Assembly: GCF_003855155.1 (NCBI RefSeq)
Contig: NZ_CP034073.1
Coordinates: forward strand, 1,674,001 to 1,738,000
DNA length: 64,000 nucleotides
Direction: 5' to 3'
Source of the DNA: Shewanella psychromarinicola
GTDB lineage: Bacteria > Pseudomonadota > Gammaproteobacteria > Enterobacterales > Shewanellaceae
Shown: piece after piece, positions 8,561 through 16,348 of the stretch
Layout: each line of letters starts with the position of its first letter
Position numbering within the stretch: the stretch's first letter is position 1
Program-made: the position numbers and the translations under genes
Notes under the pieces: model-generated
Databases searched by the model: none
The model's input: the letters and a program-made list of their open reading frames with translations, nothing else
What the model was told of the DNA's origin: nothing

Positions 8561-11245
8561 ATGAAAACCAAGCCGAGTTTTACCGTTAATAAGTTAAGTC
8601 TTGCCATTATCTCTGTGATTTCTGCGGCGGCACTATTAACAGCTACCCCCGTATACTCGCAAGAACCAGCGCCTGCGCGCGATCCTGGTGAAGTGATCCC
8701 AATTGAACCGATAGAAGTGATTTCAGTTACCGGGCGTTTACGCAGCTCTGCATCAGAAGCAACTGAAGAACGTCGTGAACAAATTGCTGTAGCTGATATT
8801 ATGGGCTCAGAACAAATTTCAAGAACCGGTGACAGTGATGCAGCCGCAGCGCTTCGTCGTGTGACAGGTTTAACCTTAAAAGATGGCAAATTCATTTATG
8901 TTCGTGGTTTAGGTGAGCGTTATTCAAGTACCTCACTGAATGGCGCGACAGTGCCGTCACCGGATCCAACCCGTAACGTGGTGCCTTTAGATATGTTTCC
9001 TGCATCGATCATTGAATCGTTATCGGTGCAAAAGTCAGCCTCTGCCAATTCTCCAGCCGCATTTGGTGGCGGACATGTGGATATTCGGACTAAATCTATT
9101 CCAGCAGATTTCTTTTTTAAAGCCTCTGTGGGCGGTCGTTATAACACCAATGATTCAGATGACAGCTTCACCTATAATGGTGGTGGCGATGATTGGACCG
9201 GCCAAGACGATGGCACTCGCAGCATGCCAAGCAACATTAATAACACCATTAATCAATATGGTGGAATTAGCCCAATTGATATCGTCAGCAATTCTAATGG
9301 CGCTATAAGTTACCCCGCAGCACAACAAGTTAACCGCGAATTGGCACTAGACATGTATCGCGATATGACGGTACAAAGTCAAAGTACTGATCCTGCAATG
9401 CGCGGTGATATCGCCATTGGTGATCGTTGGGACATTACTGACGACATCATCTTTGGTGCATTATCAGCGGTGTCGTACAAGCAGCAAGCCGAAAACTACA
9501 CTAAACGCGAAGTTGAACTGGATGGTGATAGCAGCCAAGTACAAGTTGAAAACCAAAAAGACATCGTCGGCACCGACTCGATTGTGCAAGTGTCTGGCAT
9601 GCTGAACTTAGGCTTAGAAATTGGTTACAACCATAAAATCGAAACCTTCACCACTTATCTGCAAGACACCTCTGATGATGTGTCTATAGGGCTTGAAGAA
9701 ACCATCGATACTCTGGGTGAGCCTAATGCATTGCAAGTTTATGCTATTGATTACGAGGAACGTTCGTTAATCAGTAACCAAATAAAAGGTCATCATTTTA
9801 TTGAGCTGTTAAATGATGCTGAAGTGAACTGGAAGTTTTCTGATGCCCGCTCAGAGCGTTATGCTCCTAATGAAGTGTCGTACACCTATAATGTGATTTT
9901 AGATGAAAACAACCAGTTATTGTCACGTAACCTCAACACTCAAGATGCGCCAAAGTATGTCTACAGCCGCTTAGAAGATGACAGCCAAAACTATGCCTGG
10001 GACTTTACTTACCCAATCAATTTAGACGGCGCATTGGTTAAACTGACAACCGGTTATGAATACTTTGAGCGTACCCGTGAAAGCTATGCCACCCGTTTAG
10101 GTTTTGATGTCGATTTAAGTCCAACTGATGCTAACGGTGGCATTTTAGCGAGTGACTTTAATGATATTTTTTCGGATAAAAACATTACCGACAATACCTT
10201 AGGACTAGAGCTGAAAGACGCGTCAACCGACACTGAAGACTACATTGCTGCAGAGAAAAACGATGCCGCCTTTGTGAGCATGGACATCGACTTTGATGAT
10301 GTTTGGCGCGTATATGCTGGTATTCGCTACGAAGATTTTCGCCGCGTGACTTTACCTATCGACCCTGATGGTGAAATTTCAGATGAAGGCGGGCGTTACG
10401 ACTTGACTGATTATGTGATTGCTGAAGATGGTTGGTTCCCGTCGTTGTCATTAACCTGGAAACAAACCGATACTACCCAATGGCGTTTAGGCGCGAGCAA
10501 AACCATAGTACGACCAGATCTGCGTGAAGTGTCGCCCGTTCGATTCCAAGATCCCGTTACCGGTTTTGATTTCTTCGGTAATCCAGAACTTAAAAGCTCC
10601 GACATTGTTAACCTCGACTTACGTTGGGAATACTACTCAGATCCGGGCAATAATTTCAGTATGGGCGCATTCTATAAGGATGTAGACGCACCGATTGAAC
10701 CTATTCAACGTATTTCAGAAGCGGGGCGTCAGCTTAAATTTTATAACGCCGAGTCGGGTTATGTGTACGGTCTTGAAACCGAGTTTTTGCAAGAGCTTGA
10801 GTTTTTGGGTAGCGATGGCAGTATTTGGGAGGACTTCTTTGTCGCAGGTAACTTAACCCTAGGCGACTCAGAAATCGATATCGCTGCTAACGGCGAAATC
10901 GACCCAACCAATAACACGCGCCGCATGACCGGACATTCACAATGGGTGGCTAACTTACAGTTAAGTTACGACTCGCCAGACAGTTATCACAGTGCCACAT
11001 TAGTTTATAACGTGTTTGGTGAACGCATTGCCTATGGTGGCCGTGGTGGTTTAGATGACGTATTTGAAAAGCCATTTCATAGCCTTGATTTTACCTATAG
11101 TTTCTTCCCGACCGATAGCGTTACCGTAAAAGTAAAAGCGAAGAATATCTTAGGTGAAACAACGGAATACGAGCAGCAAGATATCCAAGTGTATGCCAAA
11201 GACCCTGGCACAGAATACACCTTGCAGCTTAGCTATGAGTATTAA
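8561..11245 (+). CDS. TonB-dependent outer-membrane receptor
   Basis: 894 residues. A Sec signal peptide (residues 1-34, ending VYSQEP) and a TonB-box-like IEVISVTGRL are followed by a plug domain (about 60-180) with RRVTGLTLKDGKFIYVRGLG, TVPSPDPTR and AFGGGHVDIRTKSIP. The rest is a 22-strand-type barrel rich in alternating aromatic strands, ending in LSYEY with terminal Tyr rather than the more common Phe. In the family it imports a specific ligand across the outer membrane using TonB energy. The lipoprotein immediately upstream is the likely partner. No iron, siderophore or glycan genes lie nearby, so the substrate is open. A strong terminator follows. Confidence 0.92.
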   Translation: MKTKPSFTVNKLSLAIISVISAAALLTATPVYSQEPAPARDPGEVIPIEPIEVISVTGRLRSSASEATEERREQIAVADIMGSEQISRTGDSDAAAALRRVTGLTLKDGKFIYVRGLGERYSSTSLNGATVPSPDPTRNVVPLDMFPASIIESLSVQKSASANSPAAFGGGHVDIRTKSIPADFFFKASVGGRYNTNDSDDSFTYNGGGDDWTGQDDGTRSMPSNINNTINQYGGISPIDIVSNSNGAISYPAAQQVNRELALDMYRDMTVQSQSTDPAMRGDIAIGDRWDITDDIIFGALSAVSYKQQAENYTKREVELDGDSSQVQVENQKDIVGTDSIVQVSGMLNLGLEIGYNHKIETFTTYLQDTSDDVSIGLEETIDTLGEPNALQVYAIDYEERSLISNQIKGHHFIELLNDAEVNWKFSDARSERYAPNEVSYTYNVILDENNQLLSRNLNTQDAPKYVYSRLEDDSQNYAWDFTYPINLDGALVKLTTGYEYFERTRESYATRLGFDVDLSPTDANGGILASDFNDIFSDKNITDNTLGLELKDASTDTEDYIAAEKNDAAFVSMDIDFDDVWRVYAGIRYEDFRRVTLPIDPDGEISDEGGRYDLTDYVIAEDGWFPSLSLTWKQTDTTQWRLGASKTIVRPDLREVSPVRFQDPVTGFDFFGNPELKSSDIVNLDLRWEYYSDPGNNFSMGAFYKDVDAPIEPIQRISEAGRQLKFYNAESGYVYGLETEFLQELEFLGSDGSIWEDFFVAGNLTLGDSEIDIAANGEIDPTNNTRRMTGHSQWVANLQLSYDSPDSYHSATLVYNVFGERIAYGGRGGLDDVFEKPFHSLDFTYSFFPTDSVTVKVKAKNILGETTEYEQQDIQVYAKDPGTEYTLQLSYEY

Positions 11246-11325
11246 TACGCCTTAATTTCAAGAGTTAAAAGAGTACTGGTTTTTAGCGATTTTTACTCAT
11301 CATTTCAATCGCTAAAAACGTGCAC

Positions 11326-11363
11326 GGCCACTTTCTTCGGAACAAAGAAAGTGGCCTTTTTTT
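11326..11363 (+). terminator. Rho-independent terminator after the TonB receptor
   Basis: GGCCACTTTCTT pairs with AAGAAAGTGGCC across a short loop and is followed by seven T. A second inverted pair (TTTTAGCGAT / ATCGCTAAAA) lies just upstream. Confidence 0.92.
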
Positions 11364-11516
11364 GTTTTGGCTTATTATTTGGGTTAGGTTATTAGGTGAA
11401 AAGGCATGTTGTTTACATTATAAGTAATAGTGTGAATTGTATAAGTATGTTTTTTATGTTTTTTATGTTTTTTTTGTTATTTTATAATTCAAAATTAAAT
11501 TAAGGGATTAATTATT

Positions 11517-11927
11517 ATGGATAGGAAAGTTTGTCCAACAATTGTAGATTTACAGCTTGATACAAAGAGTATTGAAGCTATAAATTCGATAAATGATATT
11601 TTAAAAAATAAAGAAACAGGTATGTGGGTTACATTAATTGGCCAATTGGTTCTTATTTTTGGCGGTTTAGGCGTTAATGCCAAAGCTTCAAATAATATAA
11701 TTGAAAAGAATTTAGTCTTTAAGTCTGTTTCTAGTGATTCAAGTCAAACTTCGTATAGTATTTTTTCTACAAATTGGGAGTATTTTTTTAAGACTTTCTC
11801 TTCGCTTGATAGGTTTGCTAACAATCAAATAGAAACTATTGCTGGTATGCAAATGTTAAGATCTGAAATTTCATCAAAGGAGAGAGTTTTTTGGAAATCC
11901 GTCCATTATGGTTGCAACGTAAAATGA
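11517..11927 (+). CDS. AT-rich orphan membrane protein, first gene of a two-gene unit
   Basis: 136 residues, very AT-rich with AT-biased codons unlike its neighbours. One clear hydrophobic helix (about 37-56, MWVTLIGQLVLIFGGLGV) separates a short N-terminus from a polar C-terminal part rich in Ser, Phe and Asn, suggesting a single-pass membrane protein. Its TGA overlaps the ATG of the next gene (ATGA), which implies translational coupling. T-rich repeats containing ATGTTTTTT lie upstream at about 11447-11480. I recognise no family. Base composition and position between two terminators suggest acquired DNA. Confidence 0.6.
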   Translation: MDRKVCPTIVDLQLDTKSIEAINSINDILKNKETGMWVTLIGQLVLIFGGLGVNAKASNNIIEKNLVFKSVSSDSSQTSYSIFSTNWEYFFKTFSSLDRFANNQIETIAGMQMLRSEISSKERVFWKSVHYGCNVK

Positions 11928-12424
11928 AGATATTAACGATTTTATTTTTTATTTTAACTATTTCGCCTTCAAAAGTTTTTGCTGACGAGTACTTAGATTT
12001 CGGTATGGATTTACTGAGTGATAAATTTACTGCATTTGAGGTCAAACATGATAAATGTTTAACCATGTCAAAAATGAATCAATTATCTGATAGCAGTATA
12101 GTCACTCTAAAACAGTTACCCATTTCAGTCGGGGAGGCTTTAGGTTATTTGCATCTTAAAGCGATGCGAATGTGTGTGGGTGATGAATACACTGAGTTAC
12201 TCCAAGTGCTTTTAGATTTAGAAAATGAAAATAAGACAAAACAGAATACTTTTGTTACGCAAGAAATAGACAAAATTAAATTGTTAATCTTTTCCACTTC
12301 TGAGTTAAGAGCTCAGAAGCAATATGATTCTTTACCTGTTGAGTATAAAAATAAACTACAGCGAGTGGAAGGTATTCATCAGCCATTTGATATGATCAAT
12401 GCATTTGAGCGAGCATGGTTATAA
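11924..12424 (+). CDS. AT-rich secreted orphan protein coupled to the preceding gene
   Basis: 166 residues from the ATG at 11924. This start is chosen because it overlaps the upstream stop as ATGA and begins a convincing signal peptide (MKILTILFFILTISPSKVFA, cleavage near residue 20). The mature part is largely helical and charged, with Cys at about 46 and 83 that could form a periplasmic disulfide. No enzyme motif is visible and I do not recognise a family. The pair predicts a membrane-anchored protein plus a periplasmic partner. A terminator follows within 20 bases, so the two genes form one transcription unit. Confidence 0.6.
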   Translation: MKILTILFFILTISPSKVFADEYLDFGMDLLSDKFTAFEVKHDKCLTMSKMNQLSDSSIVTLKQLPISVGEALGYLHLKAMRMCVGDEYTELLQVLLDLENENKTKQNTFVTQEIDKIKLLIFSTSELRAQKQYDSLPVEYKNKLQRVEGIHQPFDMINAFERAWL

Positions 12425-12442
12425 CAAATCAGTAATCTTTAT

Positions 12443-12476
12443 AAAATCGATTAATATGAATTAATCGATTTTTTTA
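12443..12476 (+). terminator. Rho-independent terminator of the AT-rich two-gene unit
   Basis: AAAATCGATTAA pairs with TTAATCGATTTT around a six-base loop and is followed by more T. Confidence 0.85.
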
Positions 12477-12555
12477 TCTTTTTAGTAATAGTCTCGGATA
12501 TTGTTGTTAGAATACATCTACTTTTTGCAAGCTGCAGTCCGAGTTAATAACCATT

Positions 12556-13512
12556 ATGTTTAACCGTCTTTCTTTGTTTTTATACTTAATCTTAGCTATA
12601 TCGATCAGCGCATGCGCCATGCCACTGGGGATGACACAAGCGGGTAGCATTACCGCCCCGTCTATTGACGAAGCCAGCGGTTTGGCGGTATCGAGGCTCA
12701 ATGACAAGATATTGTGGGTACATAACGACAGTGGTGATTCGGCAAGGATTTTTGCCATTGATACCCAAGGTCATCAACTCGCGACAGTAAACATTACTGG
12801 TGTAAAGAACATTGATTGGGAAGACATAGCCTCGTTTGTTTACCAAGGTGAAGCGTACTTATTGATCGCCGATGTGGGTGATAACCAAGCGAAGCGATCG
12901 CAGTATCAATTACACCTGATCAAAGAGCCAGATTTAAGCCAACTGAATGGACAAAAAACACTGTCGGTTAAACCCAGTTGGAGCATGACATTTACCTACC
13001 CAGATGGCGCACACGATTGTGAATCCGTAGCCGTTGATGTGGCTAAGCAAAAAATACTGTTACTGACTAAACGCGATAAGCTGCCGATATTATACGAGTT
13101 ACCATTAATCGCTCCTTCGGCGCAAAGCGTATCAAAGAATGTATCGGTTCAAATGATTAACAAACAAGCCAAAAGGTTGGGCGAAATAGCGCCATTACCA
13201 ACCGCGATGCTCGATTATGCCAGTATCTATACTTGGGCCGGTTTTGCCGGAAAGCCCACCGCAATTGATATCTCCGCGGATGGTTTATCGGCTGTAGTAT
13301 TAACCTACACTCACGCGTTCTATTTTACCCAATCACAGCCTGGCGATTGGTTAACGCTGTTTTCTACAGCGCCACAAGAGATTGCTCTGCCAGCGATAAA
13401 ACAAGCTGAAGCGGTTAGTTTTAGCCAAGAGGGTAGCAGCATTTTTATTACATCAGAGATGCTGCCAGCGCCTTTGTATAAAATGGATTTGAAGGGTTTT
13501 CATACTCAATAG
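12556..13512 (+). CDS. Lipoprotein with predicted beta-propeller fold
   Basis: 318 residues. The N-terminal hydrophobic segment ends in a lipobox (ISISAC, Cys 20), so it is predicted to be a lipoprotein. The mature part has repeating strands typical of propeller proteins, such as DEASGLAVSRLNDKILWVHN, IDWEDIASF, YLLIADVGDN, AHDCESVAVD and AVSFSQEGSSIFITSE. These resemble proteins that track phytase- or SMP-like propellers, but no catalytic residues can be assigned with confidence. It is monocistronic, with a terminator upstream and repeat copy A downstream. Function unknown. Confidence 0.7.
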   Translation: MFNRLSLFLYLILAISISACAMPLGMTQAGSITAPSIDEASGLAVSRLNDKILWVHNDSGDSARIFAIDTQGHQLATVNITGVKNIDWEDIASFVYQGEAYLLIADVGDNQAKRSQYQLHLIKEPDLSQLNGQKTLSVKPSWSMTFTYPDGAHDCESVAVDVAKQKILLLTKRDKLPILYELPLIAPSAQSVSKNVSVQMINKQAKRLGEIAPLPTAMLDYASIYTWAGFAGKPTAIDISADGLSAVVLTYTHAFYFTQSQPGDWLTLFSTAPQEIALPAIKQAEAVSFSQEGSSIFITSEMLPAPLYKMDLKGFHTQ

Positions 13513-13540
13513 TAGGTTTTTTTCTTTATTTTTTAGATAT

Positions 13541-14036
13541 GGCCTGCGGCCACTAAGGTCGTGGCGCTTCACCCACACCAGACCAAGAGGAAACCAACGG
13601 CTGTTTCCTCTTTACTTTTTATTCAAAGAATTGGCCCAGCCGCCACATCAACATTATCCCAATGTGATTTAAGCAATAGAAGCGATAATTTCGCGACGTG
13701 GTACGATCCAGCTTGTGACTTCGTTTGTAGACTGCTTCGGCCCATCTTGCAGTAAAGAGTGAAAATGCTAACGCTTCCTATGGGGATCTGATGTGAATGG
13801 ATTCACGAATGTTGTGGTGGCATGGTCAATAATGTTCCCGACATCAAATGACATTCCCCATGTCCATATGGGTCAGATGCCAAAGAACGACCTTTCCCCG
13901 CGAAAGCTAGCTGGCATCTGATAGGCAGGATGCCTGAATGCCTTGGAGTATATGGATATACGTGAAAGGCCATGGTCAGCTCACGCATTCTTTTATAAAG
14001 AGTCTTCAACGGCCTCAATTTATTGGATACTGAAGG
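13541..14036 (+). repeat. Dispersed structured repeat, copy A
   Basis: Begins GGCCTGCGGCCACTAA, shared with copies B (14941) and C (38991). The first 75 bases match B closely and include a hairpin (GAGGAAAC / GTTTCCTC). Further blocks match C: AGAGTGAAAATGCTAACGCT at about 13756, ATGTTCCCGACATCA at about 13832, TGCCTGAATGCCTTG at about 13931, and CTCACGCATTC through TCAACGGCCTCAAT at about 13980-14020. The order of some blocks differs from C. Small open frames across it encode nothing recognisable. This copy has no leader or cargo gene after it. Confidence 0.8.
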
Positions 14037-14113
14037 TTTCAAAGTAAAATACGCAAAAGTCGCAAACAAAAAAATTGTTAGTTTCAGCTAATGCGATAGC
14101 TGTATTTACATTA

Positions 14114-14752
14114 CTATTGCTTGGTTTGATATTGCAGTTTTGTGTCTTCTATCAGTTGTTGCCACTGAGGGTATTCAGCAAAGCTTTGTTGTAAGTCGCC
14201 CCAAGGGGTGAGTGCTTCGGCCATCGTCGGTGCTTTGTTTTGGCGGGTTTGGTATAAATAATAAAAGGCTGACGCTCGATAATTAGCCGCGCAATGGACT
14301 AGCACAGGGGCATCGCCATTCTGGTCCATCAGGCTAAAAAATTGCTGTAGATTTTCTGGTGTAGGCTGCTGCCAGTCCACGCTAATATTGTGATAGTTCA
14401 TACCGAGTTGAGTGACGATTTGCTGCTCATTTTGTAAGGCGTTTGGGTTGTCATTGGGAATGAGATTAATCACCGTTTTGATACCAGCTTGAGCGAGTTG
14501 TGCAAATTGTTGCTCTGTGGGTAAACCTGCAGTAATCACTTGCTGGTTATTAAATTTAACTGCTTTTATGTCGCCAAGTGTGTTGGTGTCAATATTCGCC
14601 ATGCTGCCTGTACTGTTCACATCGGCACTATTCACTTCCGAGCTATTCACTTCCGAACTATTCACACCCGAACTAAATACTCCCGCACTAAAAAAGAAAC
14701 AACACATTAATATGCTGGTGGACAGCAGGTTATAACGTTGCAGTATATTCAT
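14114..14752 (-). CDS. Exported CX4R protein-tyrosine-phosphatase-like protein
   Basis: 212 residues with an N-terminal signal sequence (about 1-25), so probably periplasmic. The core starts near residue 62 (IKAVKFNNQQVITAGLPTE) and contains VINLIPNDNPNA and the signature VLVHCAANYRAS, with Cys154 and Arg159. The spacing is CX4R, as in the DUF442/beta-lactamase-hydrolase-like branch, rather than the classical CX5R loop. The Cys would form a phosphocysteine intermediate; the substrate is unknown. Residues about 27-50 are a pentapeptide repeat (NSSEV-like) from a 15-bp DNA repeat. A decayed paralogue lies at 19428-19709. The gene sits between repeat copies A and B. Confidence 0.75.
   Translation of the reverse strand: MNILQRYNLLSTSILMCCFFFSAGVFSSGVNSSEVNSSEVNSADVNSTGSMANIDTNTLGDIKAVKFNNQQVITAGLPTEQQFAQLAQAGIKTVINLIPNDNPNALQNEQQIVTQLGMNYHNISVDWQQPTPENLQQFFSLMDQNGDAPVLVHCAANYRASAFYYLYQTRQNKAPTMAEALTPWGDLQQSFAEYPQWQQLIEDTKLQYQTKQ
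14611..14685. repeat. 15-bp in-frame tandem repeat (five units)
   Basis: Five imperfect 15-bp units of the CACTATTCACTTCCG type fall inside the phosphatase-like gene and encode the linker repeat (S/A)(E/D/G)VNS just after the signal peptide. Because the unit is a multiple of three, copy-number changes would keep the frame. Confidence 0.85.
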
Positions 14753-14940
14753 GTAATCCCCTTGGTTTGTGTGATACCTAATAACGTATGACGTATTTTC
14801 GCTAAGCTCAAGTTAAGCATACTATTGTTAAGTTTTCATATAAAAGTTACGTGTTGAAAGTTACATTCCGCACAGGCCAAACCCACCGTCGTTCAGGTAA
14901 TGTTGTTGAGCCGGAATCCAGCGCTATTCTTTGTATTTAT

Positions 14941-15216
14941 GGCCTGCGGCCACTAACGTCGTGGCGCGTCGCCCACACCAGACCAAGAGGAAACCAACGG
15001 CTGTTCCCTCTTGGATCTCCCAGCCGCCCCGCAACATTTTCAAACAGCGAAAAGGTCGCCATGGGGTCAAGTTTAACTTTGACCTGCATTTGTGTCTGCT
15101 TCAGCCTTATTCGAAAATGCTATCGCTTCCGATGGTACATCCTGTACCGCGAAAGCTAGCCAGACATCCATGTCTGGACCCACGTCATTTTCTTCAACGA
15201 CCTCAATTCATGGAAC
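14941..15216 (+). repeat. Dispersed structured repeat, copy B
   Basis: Starts GGCCTGCGGCCACTAACG and matches copy A over about 75 bases, including the CCACACCAGACCAAGAGG block. It shares CCGCGAAAGCTAGC (about 15147) with A and ends with TCTTCAACGACCTCAATT (about 15191), the same terminal block as in A and C. GCCAC/GTGGC pairs near its start can form a hairpin. It is followed by a leader sequence shared with copy C and then an AT-rich gene. Confidence 0.8.
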
Positions 15217-15289
15217 CCTGAAAATGTTAAACCAAGCATCATAATGAGATTCTGTGATGAATGGTAAAAATCGGCTGAATGACTAAAAA

Positions 15290-15456
15290 ATACATCTTAA
15301 AAGGTGTAATTAGAACAATCGATTAGCAGAAAGATTGTACAAAAAATAACTACCGCAAAAAAGAAAATTCCGATAGCATGTTATGTTAATAGTTACCGAT
15401 TAATATGGATGTGGCATCGGCCAAGTCCAACAAGCAATTTATACTTTGCAAATAGT
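15290..15456 (+). repeat. Leader sequence shared with the region after repeat C
   Basis: About 165 bases align with 39252-39426. Conserved blocks in order are GATTAGCA, ATTGTACAAAAAATAACTAC, ATAGCAT, GTTACC, GGATGTGGCATCGG, AATCC/AGTCCAA, AAGCAATTTAT and TTTGCAAA. It ends about 10 bases before the ribosome-binding site of the HEPN-type gene. It may be a promoter/leader or a recombination boundary. No recognised attC or attI structure is apparent. Confidence 0.75.
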
Positions 15457-15475
15457 GCAACTTATTAGAGGTTTT

Positions 15476-16270
15476 ATGTTTAGTTTCAATCCCCGAGGAG
15501 AAAATCTCAGAGCCTTAGAGCAAAACATATTAAAGTTTAGAGCTTTTGAAATGGTAATGATTTTATTCTATGTTGAAGAAATAAAATCTATTGCATTAAG
15601 GACTATCAAGGTTACTGATAAGTGGAATAATTTACTGTCAAATAAGGAAGAACGATTTCCTGATAACACAAAAAAAATATATAAAAAACTTTGGAAGTTA
15701 TTAGTTACAGAGAATATTTTATCTACAGAAGAAAAAGATGATATTGAAAGTATTATTGATTACAGAAATGATATAGCACATTCAATTGAAGAGCTTGTTT
15801 TTGATCTGAATGTAGACTCATATTCAAAAAGTCATGTTAAATTCGCGGGTAAAAAATATGAGCATGGTGTACTTGAACGTTTAAAAAAATATAAAGAGTT
15901 AATGTATAAAAGATTCTCTGGCAAATATGTTTTTGAAATTAATATGAAGAGCGTATTGTTCGCTCAAGCAGAGCGAACTTATCTAATTGAATTAGCAAAA
16001 ATAGATAAAAAAATACGTCGATTACTTGAGTTAAGAAAAGTGGAAAATAAAAAAATAGAGTGTGAAGTAAAGCAGTTGAATGAGTTAGATATAACTAAGC
16101 TTCAACCATGGCATCCAAAAAACTTCAGACCTAACAGACAGTTATCACCTCAAGGTATAAAGTGTATGCATATGCTTTTTAGTTTAAATGTAAGTAATAT
16201 TACAGTGAGTTATTTGATGCGTATTTCACTAAAATCAATTAGTAAAAGAAAGAGGATTTGGCTAAAATAA
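15476..16270 (+). CDS. AT-rich HEPN-type protein (putative ribonuclease) after repeat B
   Basis: 264 residues from the ATG at 15476, preferred over an in-frame TTG at 15446 because GAGG precedes it and the TTG lies inside the shared leader. The segment IIDYRNDIAHSIEEL (about residues 93-107) contains R-N-D-I-A-H, the RX4H motif of HEPN domains, within a helical region. HEPN proteins with this motif are often metal-independent RNases in toxin-antitoxin and abortive-infection systems. The C-terminal half is Lys/Arg-rich and helical (possible coiled coil about 165-205), ending in a basic tail that could bind nucleic acid. Codon use is strongly AT-biased. Nuclease activity is inferred from the motif only. 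Confidence 0.6.
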   Translation: MFSFNPRGENLRALEQNILKFRAFEMVMILFYVEEIKSIALRTIKVTDKWNNLLSNKEERFPDNTKKIYKKLWKLLVTENILSTEEKDDIESIIDYRNDIAHSIEELVFDLNVDSYSKSHVKFAGKKYEHGVLERLKKYKELMYKRFSGKYVFEINMKSVLFAQAERTYLIELAKIDKKIRRLLELRKVENKKIECEVKQLNELDITKLQPWHPKNFRPNRQLSPQGIKCMHMLFSLNVSNITVSYLMRISLKSISKRKRIWLK

Positions 16271-16310
16271 AATACAAGCTTTCAAATAACCTAATCTGCA
16301 ATCCACTTGT

Positions 16311-16338
16311 CCAAAACAGCTCTCATTGAGCTGTTTTG
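16311..16338 (+). terminator. Hairpin terminator between convergent genes
   Basis: CCAAAACAGCTC / GAGCTGTTTTGG forms a 12-bp stem with a five-base loop between the HEPN-type gene and the convergent radical SAM gene. The T-tract is modest (GTTTTGGTTG). Confidence 0.65.
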
Positions 16339-16348
16339 GTTGCATCAA

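Noticed and set aside
8506..8895. Minus-strand frame opposite the start of the TonB receptor
   Set aside because: A shadow of the real gene; composition follows the opposite strand's codon positions.
13561..14069. Small open frames in repeat A
   Set aside because: Same reason: repeat-derived and not conserved among the copies.
14851..15221. Open frames of about 100 codons across repeat B (for example LWPAATNVVAR...)
   Set aside because: They lie entirely inside the dispersed repeat, occur in more than one frame and have no ribosome site; equivalent frames are broken in copies A and C.
13541..15460. Integron attC interpretation of the repeats
   Set aside because: I see no paired RYYYAAC/GTTRRRY core sites at the right spacing, no integrase gene and no array of short cassettes.
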